A DNA stretch of 10,243 nt from an uncultured Mailhella sp. (GCA_944324625.1 CALUWZ010000056.1:1-10243); one strand, 5' to 3'. Counted from the first letter of the stretch, positions 1 to 7,131 are shown. Notes: generated by a model not told the origin, from the letters alone. Program-made: numbers and translations.

Positions 1-164
1 ATAATGCGCTGACGGATCTGCAGAACTTTCAGGAGCACAAAGGAATCCACGCCGCCTGAAACCGCAACCCCCACGCGGGCATGGGGAGTAATCATGCCCG
101 TGTGCTGAATAAGTTTTCCCGCGCTGCGTATGCACTGTTCTTGGGAATAGTGGAATTTTGCCAT
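1..164 (-). CDS. PP-loop ATPase, TtcA/TilS-like (5' part only)
   Basis: Only the first 54 codons lie in the window; the gene continues past the left edge. The protein begins MAKFHYSQEQ and carries a clear PP-loop, SGGVDS, at residues 36-41, preceded by the hydrophobic strand VGVAV and followed by FVLLKVL. This loop binds ATP in N-type ATP pyrophosphatases that adenylate tRNA bases, such as TtcA (2-thiocytidine 32) and TilS (lysidine). The pre-loop length and the LLKVLQIRQRI helix resemble TtcA-type proteins more than TilS, but the cysteine motifs that would settle this are outside the window. The start ATG is 8 bases after the pepA stop and has no good Shine-Dalgarno sequence, suggesting translation coupled to pepA as the last visible gene of a minus-strand operon. 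Confidence 0.8.
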   Translation of the reverse strand, partial: MAKFHYSQEQCIRSAGKLIQHTGMITPHARVGVAVSGGVDSFVLLKVLQIRQRI

Positions 165-172
165 GCCGTCAG

Positions 173-1702
173 TTATTCCGCAAAACAGATGTCTGTGAGG
201 GTGCGAACGCCGTAGCCTGTTGCGCCTTTGGGGTTCAGGGCGTTGTCGGCATTGTCTGCGGCTGCCATGTCAATATGCACCCAGTTTATGTCGTCACTGA
301 CAAATTCCTTGAGGAACAGGCAGGCGGTCAGAGAGCCGCCGTAGCGTGAACCGCAGTTTTTCATATCCGCCACATTGCTTTTCAGTTCTTTGGAAAGATG
401 TTTCCATACAGGCAGCGGCCATGCCCGTTCAAACAGGGCATTGGCTCTGTCGGCAACTTTTTTGGAAAGTTTTTCGTCGCAGGAGAAAATGCCTGCCGCA
501 CCTTCGCCGAGGGCAACGGCGCATGCGCCCGTGAGGGTGGCAATATCCACAAGATATTCGGGCTGATAGTTTTCCTGCGCATAGGTGAGGGCGTCGATCA
601 AAATAAGGCGGCCTTCGGCGTCGGTATTGATGATTTCCACGCTTTTGCCCGCTTTTGCAAAGACAATGTCGCCCGGTTTTGTTGCTGTTCCGCTCGGCAT
701 ATTTTCGCAAAGTGGCATAATGCCGATGACGGGACGGTTCGGGAATACGCCGTTCATGGCCAGTCTGCCGAGGGTTTCAAACGTGCCGAGCACGGCTGCG
801 GCCCCGCTCATGTCGCCTTTCATTTCTTCCATGCCTGCGCTCGGTTTCAGGCAGATGCCGCCTGTATCGAAGGTAATGCCCTTGCCTACGAGAACGGCGG
901 GTTTTGCGTCTTCGGCAATATGGTGGGGACGGTATTCCAAAACAATGAAGCGGGGTTCTTCGGCTGAACCCTTGGTTACGGCAAGAAAAGCGTTCATGTT
1001 TTCGGCGCTGATTTCTTCCCTGCCGAGGATTTTTGCGCTGAAATTGTGGTAATTCGCCACGTTTTGGGCTTCTTCGGCAAAACGGGACGGGGTCATGACG
1101 TTGGAGGGCGCATTGGCAAGGTCGCGGGCAAGGCAGATGCCTTTTGCTTCCGCTTCCGCAAAGCGCACGGCCTGTTTCAGGCTGTCATCGCAGAAGTCGT
1201 CGTCCAAAAGGAAAAAGAGTTTGCGAAGGCGCGGTTTTTCGGATTTTTTTCTGTAAGCGTCGCAGGAATACAGGGCAAGTTTGGCGGCCAGAGCCAGTTC
1301 CTTGGCAAAGGCGTCCTTGGCAATGCCGAGTTTTGCGCCGATGCGCGCCATGGATACAATATCCACGCCTGCGTGTTCCAGTCCGAGGTCTTGGCAGGCG
1401 CTTACGGCTTTGCCGAAGGCCATGCGTATGTCTTCAAGGCTTAAATCTTTGCTTTCGCCGAGTCCGAGCACCATGCAGCGGGAAATATCCATAGCGGGCG
1501 GGCCGTACAAAAGCACGTGTTCGTCTTTTTTGCCGTGAAAATCACGCCACTGCGGCGCAATGGAAAGCCACGGCGCGGCGGTTTGGGTGAAATGGCAGGC
1601 ATCGTCCGCACCTTCGCCTTCAAGGGCAAAGGCAATGGCAATGTCTGTTTTCCACTGGCCCTGAATCTGAAATTCTATATCAAGGTTTTTTTCTTCTGTC
1701 AT
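173..1702 (-). CDS. pepA: Leucyl aminopeptidase (M17 family, PepA)
   Basis: Cytosolic zinc/manganese aminopeptidase that removes N-terminal residues from peptides; family members work as hexamers. The 509-residue protein matches the usual size (about 500). The N-terminal macro-like domain covers about residues 1-180 and the catalytic domain 190-509. Visible active-site elements are K274 and D279 in VGKGITFDTGG, K286, D297 in KGDMSG, and the signature NTDAEGRL at 359-366, giving D361, E363 and catalytic R365; TLTGACAVALG follows at 389-399. All expected metal ligands are present. The reading frame is open for 52 more codons upstream, but that part overlaps the preceding gene and is arginine-rich shadow. 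The start at 1702 was chosen because it has a strong AAGGAGA ribosome site and gives the family length. It lies 11 bases after the pseudouridine synthase stop. Confidence 0.95.
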   Translation of the reverse strand: MTEEKNLDIEFQIQGQWKTDIAIAFALEGEGADDACHFTQTAAPWLSIAPQWRDFHGKKDEHVLLYGPPAMDISRCMVLGLGESKDLSLEDIRMAFGKAVSACQDLGLEHAGVDIVSMARIGAKLGIAKDAFAKELALAAKLALYSCDAYRKKSEKPRLRKLFFLLDDDFCDDSLKQAVRFAEAEAKGICLARDLANAPSNVMTPSRFAEEAQNVANYHNFSAKILGREEISAENMNAFLAVTKGSAEEPRFIVLEYRPHHIAEDAKPAVLVGKGITFDTGGICLKPSAGMEEMKGDMSGAAAVLGTFETLGRLAMNGVFPNRPVIGIMPLCENMPSGTATKPGDIVFAKAGKSVEIINTDAEGRLILIDALTYAQENYQPEYLVDIATLTGACAVALGEGAAGIFSCDEKLSKKVADRANALFERAWPLPVWKHLSKELKSNVADMKNCGSRYGGSLTACLFLKEFVSDDINWVHIDMAAADNADNALNPKGATGYGVRTLTDICFAE

Positions 1703-1708
1703 TATATA

Positions 1709-1715
1709 TCTCCTT
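1709..1715 (-). promoter_or_regulatory. Ribosome binding site of pepA
   Basis: On the minus strand, AAGGAGA lies 6 bases before the ATG at 1702 and overlaps the TAA stop (1714-1716) of the upstream pseudouridine synthase gene. It decides the pepA start against the longer open frame and suggests the two genes are translated in concert. Confidence 0.8.
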
Positions 1716-2478
1716 ATGCCAGGCCGACTGATCGGCGCAGGCTTTGTATTTCGTTTTCGTCGAGTTCGCGTACTTTTCCCCTGCCGAGATCGCCGAGTTT
1801 TACGGGGCCCTGCTGCACGCGCTTTAATGTGAGAATGGTCAGGTCCGTATCGCGGCACATGCGCCGTATCTGTCTGTTCAGGCCTTGGTTCAGGGTGAAT
1901 TCCAGCCAGATTTCGTTGTTTTTCAGGGCGCTTGCGGGTTTTGCCCTGACGGGCGCAAGTTTTTCTCCCTCTGCCAGCGTCATGCCTTTTTCAAAAAGCG
2001 CCAAGGTTTTCTGCAGGTTATAGCCCGTATGGGGCAGGCGCACTTTTACTTCGTAAATTCTCGGCATGTGCCAGCGCGGGTGCATGAGCCTGTTGGCAAG
2101 TTCTCCGTCGTCGGTGAGAAGGAGCAGGCCTTCGGAAAAAAAATCCAGACGGCCCACGGGATACATGCGCCGCGCCCTGTAGGCAGGGGGCAGAAAATCC
2201 ATGACCGTTCTGCGGCCTTCGGGGTCTTTGACCGTGCTTACCACGCTGACGGGCTTATGCAGCATGAGCAGGCAGGTTTTTTTCTGCGGACAGAACACCA
2301 CGTTTCTGCCTTGGCAGATTACTTTGTCTCTGCGTATGTCGATGCGCATGCCGGGACTTTCGGCCTTTTCGCCGTTGACGGTCACAAGGCCCGCAAAAAT
2401 CAGCTCGTCGGCTTTGCGGCGCGAGCATATTCCCGCATCGGCAAGGGCTTTGTTGAGGCGCAGGGTTTCTTCATTCAT
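1714..2478 (-). CDS. rluB: RsuA/RluB-family rRNA pseudouridine synthase
   Basis: Converts a specific uridine of ribosomal RNA to pseudouridine. The 254-residue protein has an N-terminal S4 RNA-binding domain (about residues 5-50: LRLNKALADAGICSRRKADE, then LVTVNGEKA) and a catalytic domain with GRLDFFSEGLLLLT at 109-122. D112 in GRLD is the expected nucleophile. The second family block, NQGLNRQIRRMC, is at 197-208. The C-terminal LGDLGRGKVRELDENE resembles RluB (23S rRNA helix 89) more than RsuA, but RluB, RluE, RluF and RsuA are hard to tell apart by eye, so the symbol is tentative. It is the first gene of the minus-strand run leading to pepA. The start has only a weak ribosome site, preceded by a small tandem repeat. 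Confidence 0.9.
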   Translation of the reverse strand: MNEETLRLNKALADAGICSRRKADELIFAGLVTVNGEKAESPGMRIDIRRDKVICQGRNVVFCPQKKTCLLMLHKPVSVVSTVKDPEGRRTVMDFLPPAYRARRMYPVGRLDFFSEGLLLLTDDGELANRLMHPRWHMPRIYEVKVRLPHTGYNLQKTLALFEKGMTLAEGEKLAPVRAKPASALKNNEIWLEFTLNQGLNRQIRRMCRDTDLTILTLKRVQQGPVKLGDLGRGKVRELDENEIQSLRRSVGLA

Positions 2479-2486
2479 GGCGCTTA

Positions 2487-2506
2487 TTCGCTTTTGTTCG
2501 CTTTTG
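2487..2506. repeat. Perfect tandem duplication of 10 bases
   Basis: TTCGCTTTTG occurs twice back to back, directly before the pseudouridine synthase start, in its predicted 5' leader. On the transcript it reads as an A-rich, unstructured repeat (CAAAAGCGAA twice). It may be a replication-slippage product; an effect on translation initiation is conceivable but not shown. Confidence 0.7.
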
Positions 2507-2517
2507 TTGTTTTTTTG

Positions 2518-2546
2518 TTGCCTTTTGGCTTACGGCATAATATACT
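2518..2546 (+). promoter_or_regulatory. Candidate sigma-70-like promoter of the DUF374 gene
   Basis: Read on the plus strand: -35 TTGCCT (2518-2523), a 17-base spacer, then -10 TATACT (2541-2546), five of six to consensus. Transcription would start near 2553, leaving a leader of about 100 bases before 2651. The -10 box shares bases 2541-2542 with the -10 of the opposing promoter. Confidence 0.45.
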
Positions 2547-2565
2547 TTATCCGTTCAGTCGTCCA
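2537..2565 (-). promoter_or_regulatory. Candidate sigma-70-like promoter of the rluB-pepA run
   Basis: Read on the minus strand: -35 TGGACG (2565-2560), a 17-base spacer, then -10 TATTAT (2542-2537). The -10 matches the consensus in five of six positions and the -35 in four of six. Transcription would begin near 2530, giving a leader of about 50 bases before the ATG at 2478. Confidence 0.45.
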
Positions 2566-2650
2566 GTTTTTTTGTTTGCGGAAAATATTGCTCTGCCGTG
2601 TCTGCGGAATATTATGCGGAATGTCATGCGGCAGATTTGTAAAGATTGTT

Positions 2651-3379
2651 ATGATAAAAAACATACGGTTTGTGATAAAGGATAAAATTGCCAATGTGCG
2701 CCGAAAAATACGGGATTTGTTCCGTACGTCGGATTTTTGCGTAGCGTTTTTGGCAGGTTTTTACAAAGTGTTCTGCAAAACTCTGCGCTATGCTTCCAAC
2801 AGGGAGCGCATTGCCGAACAGGACCGCATTGCCAAACTGCGCAGGCAGGGCGAAGACGTCAAAGGCACGCCCTTGGTTTTCTGCCTGTGGCATGACGAGC
2901 TTTTTCCGCTGATTTATCTGCAGAAGGATTTGGATATCGTGTGCATTGTGAGCGGCAGCAAGGACGGCGCCATTTTGGAAAAATTCATGCGCAGGCTCGG
3001 TCTTCGCACGGCCACGGGGTCAAGCCGCCGAGGAGGCCTGAAAGCGCTGCTGCAGGCGGCAAAGCTTATGCAGGACGGCACCGTGCACGGCTGCGTGACC
3101 GTGGACGGCCCGATGGGGCCGAGGCATAAGACAAAGGACGGCGTATTTCTGCTGGCCCAGCGTGCCGAAGCCAAAATTATGCCCGTACGCCTTGATCTGA
3201 AAACTTCCTATAAATTCAAAAGCTGGGACAGATTTCAGGTGCCTGCGCCTTTCAGCCGCGTGGAAGTGCATTTCGGGGAAGGGTTTTTCGTCACCGAAGA
3301 GCTGACCGACGAATATTTGGGCGCATGCCGCGAACGGCTGGAAAAGGAACTGACGGAACTTTTGCCCGAACGGCCGTAA
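2651..3379 (+). CDS. DUF374 lysophospholipid acyltransferase-like protein
   Basis: A 242-residue protein of the DUF374 branch of the lysophospholipid/lipid A acyltransferase superfamily, which transfers acyl chains to membrane lipids at the cytoplasmic face of the inner membrane. Visible blocks are CLWHDELFPL at 78-87, with H81 as the likely catalytic base, SGSKDG at 101-106, GSSRRGGLKALLQA at 123-136, and VDGPMGPRH at 151-159. These follow the family order of histidine motif, SxSxDG, RGG and DGPxGPR. The N-terminal 40 residues are basic with a short hydrophobic segment (about 29-43), consistent with peripheral membrane association. The true substrate is unknown. The start is uncertain: the frame is open well upstream and no ATG has a good ribosome site. 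2651 is chosen for family length; 2621 is the main alternative. Confidence 0.85.
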   Translation: MIKNIRFVIKDKIANVRRKIRDLFRTSDFCVAFLAGFYKVFCKTLRYASNRERIAEQDRIAKLRRQGEDVKGTPLVFCLWHDELFPLIYLQKDLDIVCIVSGSKDGAILEKFMRRLGLRTATGSSRRGGLKALLQAAKLMQDGTVHGCVTVDGPMGPRHKTKDGVFLLAQRAEAKIMPVRLDLKTSYKFKSWDRFQVPAPFSRVEVHFGEGFFVTEELTDEYLGACRERLEKELTELLPERP

Positions 3380-3394
3380 CGGCCTGAAGCAGTG

Positions 3395-3411
3395 CGGCTT
3401 TTTGAAAGCCG
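3395..3411 (+). other. Small hairpin after the DUF374 gene
   Basis: CGGCTTT and AAAGCCG form a 7-base-pair stem around a TTG loop, starting 15 bases after the stop; flanking GCAG/CTGC can extend it imperfectly. A second inverted repeat, GGCCGTAACGGCC, lies across the stop codon at 3372-3384. No T-tract follows either one, so a classical intrinsic terminator is not supported. It may help stabilise the 3' end of the transcript. Confidence 0.4.
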
Positions 3412-3424
3412 TGTGCTGCGGACA

Positions 3425-3454
3425 GCGGATTTTCGGTCTGCGCGGATTTTCGGT
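3425..3454. repeat. 13-base direct repeat upstream of ruvA
   Basis: GCGGATTTTCGGT occurs at 3425-3437 and again at 3442-3454, separated by CTGC. The two copies start 17 bases apart. It lies in the 204-base gap between the DUF374 gene and ruvA, which otherwise holds no gene and no convincing promoter. A direct repeat of this kind could be a regulator site or simple duplication; nothing in the sequence decides. Confidence 0.6.
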
Positions 3455-3583
3455 TTCTATGAAATGTGCGCATGCTTTCAGGGCAGGCCGTACAGTTTTA
3501 TTTTTGCGTAACTTCCAATAAACTGTGCGGAAAAATATACGGTACAGAAAACAGGTTGAAAAAAATAACGGACAGCAAAAAAG

Positions 3584-4183
3584 ATGATAGCCTATATTGA
3601 AGGAAAATTACTGCAGAAATCTGCCCACGGCAGCATTGTTATCGTCACAAAATACGGCGTGGGCTATGAAGTTTTTGTGCCCCAGTCCATGCCGCTGCCC
3701 GTCATCGGCGGGGATATTGCCCTGTATACGGCCTTTGTGGTGCGCGAGGACGCACAGGAGCTGTTCGGTTTTTCTTCCTTTGAGGAACGGGAAACGTTTA
3801 AAATGCTGACCACCATAAACAGGGTCGGCGCACGCACGGCGCTGTCCATTCTTTCCGTGTACAGGCCCGACGATCTGCGGCGCATTGTTGCCGCGGAAGA
3901 CGTAAATGCCCTGACCAAGGTTTCGGGCATAGGCAAGCAGACGGGACAGAAAATTTTTCTGGAACTCAAATATAAATTCAAGGCAGACACGTCCCAAAGT
4001 TTTGTGCCTTCCGCAGCCGTGCAGTCTTCGGTTTTTGCGGACGCGCTGACGGGTCTTTTGAATCTCGGCTATGACAGTCAGAGCGCATCTTCCGTTCTGC
4101 AGGAAGTTTTGGACAAGGAACCTGATTTGGATGTGGGCGGGGCTCTTCGCAGTGCTTTGAAATTAATGGCAAAAAAGAAATAA
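3584..4183 (+). CDS. ruvA: Holliday junction branch migration protein RuvA
   Basis: RuvA tetramers bind four-way DNA junctions and load RuvB rings that drive branch migration in recombination and repair. The 199-residue length fits the family (E. coli 203). Domain I, an OB-fold, opens with MIAYIEGKLLQK and covers about 1-64. Domain II has two helix-hairpin-helix motifs, TTINRVGARTALSILS (about 72-87) and VSGIGKQTGQKIFLELK (about 110-126). Domain III (about 150-199) has NLGYDSQSASSVL and ends in ALKLMAKKK; it contacts RuvB. The second hairpin has TGQKI where TAERL is more usual. The start is fixed by the conserved N-terminus although the upstream GCAAAAAAG is a poor ribosome site. ruvB follows after 9 bases. 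No ruvC is adjacent. Confidence 0.96.
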   Translation: MIAYIEGKLLQKSAHGSIVIVTKYGVGYEVFVPQSMPLPVIGGDIALYTAFVVREDAQELFGFSSFEERETFKMLTTINRVGARTALSILSVYRPDDLRRIVAAEDVNALTKVSGIGKQTGQKIFLELKYKFKADTSQSFVPSAAVQSSVFADALTGLLNLGYDSQSASSVLQEVLDKEPDLDVGGALRSALKLMAKKK

Positions 4184-4192
4184 GGCAGAACC

Positions 4193-5335
4193 ATGAACAA
4201 AAAATACGGCAAGAGAAAGAATTTTTCGTCGTTTCGGGACAAAGCCGGGGAAGAATTTGACGAAGATTTTTACGATGAAGATACGGAAGCGCAGGAAGAC
4301 GCCCCTTTTGACCATGACGGCGGTCTGCCCTTCGGCGCAAAGCAAAAATCCCTGTCTGCGGACGACAGTCTGGAAGACAGTCTGGACAAAATGGACGAAT
4401 CCGTGCGGCCGCGCAGACTGTCCGAATTTGTGGGGCAGAGCGAACTGCGCAAAAATCTTCAGGTTTTTCTGGATGCCGCCAAAAAACGCAAAAAAGCTAT
4501 GGATCATCTGCTGTTCTACGGCAATCCGGGGCTCGGCAAAACCACGCTTGCCCATATCATTGCGTCCGAGCTTGGGGTAAATATCGTGTCCACGTCGGGC
4601 CCTGCGCTCATGCGCGGCGGCGATTTGGCGTCCATTGTTTCCAATCTGCAGGCCAATGACGTATTTTTTATTGACGAAATCCACCGCATGCCCATGCAGG
4701 TGGAAGAAGTGCTGTATCCTGCCATGGAGGATTTTAAGCTTGACCTTGTCATAGGTCAGGGCCCTGCCGCCAAAACCATTAAAATAGACGTGGAGCCGTT
4801 TACGCTTATCGGCGCCACCACGCGGCTCGGGCTTTTGTCCGCACCGCTGCGCGACAGGTTCGGCATTATCAGCCGTTTGGAATTTTATACGCCGCAGGAG
4901 CTTGCGGAAGTCGTCACCCGTGCGGGCAGGATTTTGGGCGTTCAAATCAGCCCCGAGGCCGCCATGGAAATAGGCCGCCGCTCACGGGGAACGCCGCGCA
5001 TTGCCAACCGCCTGCTGCGCCGCGTGCGTGATTTTGCCAGTGTGTTCGGCGAGGGAGTCATTGACGAAGAACAGGCCAGACATGCCCTTTCCCGTTTGGA
5101 CGTGGACGAAATGGGGCTTGACGAAATGGACAGAAAAATCCTGACCGTGCTCATCGAGCATTACGACGGCGGCCCTGTGGGACTGAAAACCTTGGCTGTG
5201 GCATGCTCCGAGGAAATGCGCACCATTGAAGAAATATACGAACCCTATCTTATTCAGTGCGGTCTGATCAAGCGCACGCCCCAAGGCCGCATGGTTACGG
5301 CAAGGGCATACAAGCACATGGGACATCTTGCATAG
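4193..5335 (+). CDS. ruvB: Holliday junction branch migration ATPase RuvB
   Basis: Hexameric AAA+ motor that pumps DNA through the RuvA-bound junction. The conserved core starts at [12 protein letters not shown] (71-82). Walker A is GNPGLGKT (110-117), with Asn where Pro is commonest; Walker B is FFIDEIHR (158-165); sensor 1 lies in LIGATTR (205-211); the arginine finger is R220 in PLRDRFG; sensor 2 is R269 in [12 protein letters not shown]; and the winged-helix C-terminal domain ends in [13 protein letters not shown]. At 380 residues it is about 45 longer than E. coli RuvB. The excess is a polar N-terminal tail that is acidic at 20-41 and repeats DSLE/DSLD at 58-65. Translation likely couples to ruvA: AAGG overlaps the ruvA stop, 7 bases before the ATG. 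The internal M67 has no ribosome site, so the long form is preferred. Confidence 0.96.
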   Translation: MNKKYGKRKNFSSFRDKAGEEFDEDFYDEDTEAQEDAPFDHDGGLPFGAKQKSLSADDSLEDSLDKMDESVRPRRLSEFVGQSELRKNLQVFLDAAKKRKKAMDHLLFYGNPGLGKTTLAHIIASELGVNIVSTSGPALMRGGDLASIVSNLQANDVFFIDEIHRMPMQVEEVLYPAMEDFKLDLVIGQGPAAKTIKIDVEPFTLIGATTRLGLLSAPLRDRFGIISRLEFYTPQELAEVVTRAGRILGVQISPEAAMEIGRRSRGTPRIANRLLRRVRDFASVFGEGVIDEEQARHALSRLDVDEMGLDEMDRKILTVLIEHYDGGPVGLKTLAVACSEEMRTIEEIYEPYLIQCGLIKRTPQGRMVTARAYKHMGHLA

Positions 5336-5360
5336 TTTTTATAGCTGCTGTATCTTCTTG

Positions 5361-5406
5361 TTTTTGCATGGCTTTTTATAACAATGCAAAAATTTAGCTT
5401 TTTTTT
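5361..5406 (+). terminator. Weak candidate terminator after ruvB
   Basis: TTTTTGCAT at 5361-5369 pairs with ATGCAAAAA at 5384-5392 (9 base pairs, mostly A-T, 14-base loop). A run of eight T follows at 5399-5406 after TTTAGC. The stem is poor in G-C and the T-run is displaced by 6 bases, so termination would be inefficient. The same AT-rich gap must also hold any thyX promoter; TATAAC at 5377-5382 is a possible -10 but no matching -35 is evident. Confidence 0.35.
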
Positions 5407-5453
5407 CGGCGTGTTTTGTTGTACACAGGAAAAAAACACCAAAAGGAACAGTC

Positions 5454-6179
5454 ATGCCCCAAGCCGAACTGCAAGTAAAAATTCTGGCGCACACGCCTGA
5501 CCCTCTTTCCGTTATTTATGCCTCTTTCCGCCAATGTTACCACGCAGGCTACGTGGGGGACATGTGGGAACGCCTGCAAAACGGCGAAATCAGCAAGGAA
5601 AAGCAGGCTGAATTTGTGCAGAACGTCATCAGTTCTGGTCATGAAAGCCCCATTGAACACGTGAGTTTTACCTTTGCCCTGTCAGGGGTTTCCCGTGCAC
5701 TGACCCATCAGCTCGTGCGTCACCGCATAGCGAGCTATTCCCAGCAGAGCCAGCGTTATGTGGACGCTTCCGCCATGGACTACATTCTGCCGCCTGCCAT
5801 AAAGCGCAATCCGAAAATTCTGGCCCGTTATGAAGCGTTCATGGAAGAAGTGGGCAAAGCCTATCACGACATCAAAACCATGCTTGAAGAAGACGGCAGG
5901 GGCTCTCTTGCCAAGGAAGATGCCCGCATGGTTCTTCCGCAGGCCGCGGCAAGCAATATTGTGGTCACCATGAACTGCCGCTCCCTGTTCAATTTCTTTG
6001 AACACCGCTGCTGCACCCGCGCCCAGTGGGAAATCCGCGACTGTGCCAATAAAATGCTTTTGGAATGCCGCAAAGTTTTGCCCGAAATTTTCGGAAAAGC
6101 AGGCGCAAAGTGCGAAAGGCTCGGCTATTGTCCCGAAGGGGAAAAATTCTGCTGCGGCCGATATCCCGTAAAAAAATAG
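5454..6179 (+). CDS. thyX: Flavin-dependent thymidylate synthase ThyX
   Basis: Makes dTMP from dUMP using methylene-tetrahydrofolate, FAD and NADPH, and replaces the unrelated ThyA in many anaerobes. The 241-residue protein carries the ThyX signature RHRX7S: R89-H90-R91 to S99, within RHRIASYSQQSQRY. It also has GHESPIEHVSFTF (62-74) and the C-terminal nucleotide-site block NCRSLFNFFEHRCCTRAQWEIR (start 174), both expected for the family. The C-terminus is cysteine-rich (C220, C226, C233, C234 in a C-x5-C-x6-CC pattern). Related ThyX proteins often end in a similar cysteine-containing tail, whose role I do not know. The ribosome site AAAAGGAA lies about 6 bases before the ATG. It stands apart from its neighbours, with 118 bases before and 316 after, so it is probably a single-gene unit. 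Confidence 0.96.
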   Translation: MPQAELQVKILAHTPDPLSVIYASFRQCYHAGYVGDMWERLQNGEISKEKQAEFVQNVISSGHESPIEHVSFTFALSGVSRALTHQLVRHRIASYSQQSQRYVDASAMDYILPPAIKRNPKILARYEAFMEEVGKAYHDIKTMLEEDGRGSLAKEDARMVLPQAAASNIVVTMNCRSLFNFFEHRCCTRAQWEIRDCANKMLLECRKVLPEIFGKAGAKCERLGYCPEGEKFCCGRYPVKK

Positions 6180-6495
6180 TTTGTTCTTGTTTCTGACTGT
6201 CTTTGTATCTTGAAATTTTGATTTTTTAAATTTGGCTGTGCAAATAAAAAAAAGATTTCATCATGCAGACGGTTTGGCAGTAAGACAAAATCATATAAAC
6301 CCGTCAGGCTTTCACCTTTCGGGTCTGATTTTAAAACGGCATTCCGCAGCTCAAAAGTCCTGCTTTTTTCCGTAAAAGGCATTGACGCGGATGTTATTGC
6401 AGCGAATTCGGAAACAAATTTTATCTGCTGTACTTGTGTATGCGGCAGCTGCAGATCATTTTGAATAAATAAAAGTCATATAGAAAGGAAACGCT
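6180..6495. other. Non-coding gap between thyX and the acetyltransferase gene
   Basis: A 316-base stretch without a supported gene. The first 75 bases are rich in T and A; AAATTT at about 6213 and 6229 could form a weak stem, but there is no clear terminator. A central part (6260-6390) is less AT-rich and can fold: GACGGTTT (6268-6275) pairs with AAACCCGTC (6297-6305) with one bulged base. TTGACG at 6382-6387 resembles a -35 box but has no good -10 at the right distance. The gap ends with a good ribosome site, AAAGGAAA, before 6496. An 85-codon minus-strand frame covers part of it and runs into the thyX end; it lacks a ribosome site and I do not call it a gene. Confidence 0.6.
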
Positions 6496-6984
6496 ATGCC
6501 AAAACTGGAATTTCGCCCTGCCCGCGCAGAAGATATGGGCACACTGCTTGCGCTGATCAAAGAACTTGCGGACTATGAACACCTTGTGCACGAGGTGACC
6601 GCCACCGAAGAAATTTTAACCGAATGGATTATTGAAAAACAAAAGGCAGGCGTAATTTTTCCCGTGCTTGACGGCGAAATTATCGGCTATATTCTGTATT
6701 TTTACAATTTTTCCACGTTCCTCGGCAAAGCGGGCATTTATGTGGAAGATTTGTTCATCCGTCCCAAGCACCGCCACCAGGGCTACGGCAAACAGCTTTT
6801 GAAATATCTTGTGGACAAGGCGAAGAATGAAGGCCTCGGCCGTGTGGAATGGACCTGTCTTGACTGGAACAGGCCGAGCATAGATTTTTATCTGTCCCTT
6901 GAAGCCGTTCCCATGACGGGCTGGACCGTATACCGTCTGACTGAGGACAAAATAGCCAAGCTTTGCGATACGATCAAGGAATAA
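6496..6984 (+). CDS. GNAT-family N-acetyltransferase, SSAT-like
   Basis: A 162-residue acetyl-CoA-dependent acetyltransferase spanning a whole GNAT fold. It resembles the spermidine/spermine N1-acetyltransferase (SSAT) type across its length: LIKELADYEHL (20-30), YFYNFSTFLGKAGIYVEDLFIRP (from 68), the acetyl-CoA pyrophosphate loop HRHQGYGKQLL (92-102), VEWTCLDWNRPSIDFYLSL (from 117) and the GWTVYRL end (142-148). Y132 sits where SSAT-type enzymes have their catalytic tyrosine. The loop has HQGYGK rather than the commoner RGxGxG. Bacterial relatives often act on small amines or unusual amino acids such as thialysine rather than polyamines, so the substrate is left open. The start has AAAGGAAA 6 bases upstream. 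No neighbour suggests a pathway, and 147 bases separate it from tsaE. Confidence 0.9.
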   Translation: MPKLEFRPARAEDMGTLLALIKELADYEHLVHEVTATEEILTEWIIEKQKAGVIFPVLDGEIIGYILYFYNFSTFLGKAGIYVEDLFIRPKHRHQGYGKQLLKYLVDKAKNEGLGRVEWTCLDWNRPSIDFYLSLEAVPMTGWTVYRLTEDKIAKLCDTIKE

Positions 6985-7131
6985 ACAGCCCTGCGGACAG
7001 GATTTTCAGGGCGCTGCGCCGTGCGCCGTTCTGCGGTTTAAGCGAAGCGGCTGCGGCAATATGACGGACGAAGCACGTCTGCCCGAAAGCGGCGCAAACT
7101 GACCCGAAAACGGAACAAAAAAGGCAGCAAT

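Noticed and set aside
1703..1858. N-terminal extension of pepA by 52 codons
   Set aside because: Overlaps the pseudouridine synthase gene, is arginine-rich and unlike PepA, and the start at 1702 has a strong ribosome site and the right family length.
2201..2650. Long N-terminal extension of the DUF374 protein
   Set aside because: It runs antisense through the start of the pseudouridine synthase gene and over the predicted promoters; DUF374 proteins are about 220-250 residues.
4163..4945. A 260-codon open frame on the minus strand across ruvB
   Set aside because: Antisense shadow of ruvB without family motifs or ribosome site.
6125..6382. An 85-codon minus-strand frame after thyX
   Set aside because: No ribosome site, overlaps the thyX 3' end and no recognised family. 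Kept as a finding about the region rather than called as a gene.
6988..7012. GCCCTG/CAGGGC hairpin after the acetyltransferase gene as a terminator
   Set aside because: Only 6 base pairs with a 13-base loop and no T-run afterwards.
7060..7101. A 13-codon ATG frame before tsaE as a leader peptide
   Set aside because: No ribosome site, no run of regulatory codons and no following attenuator structure.
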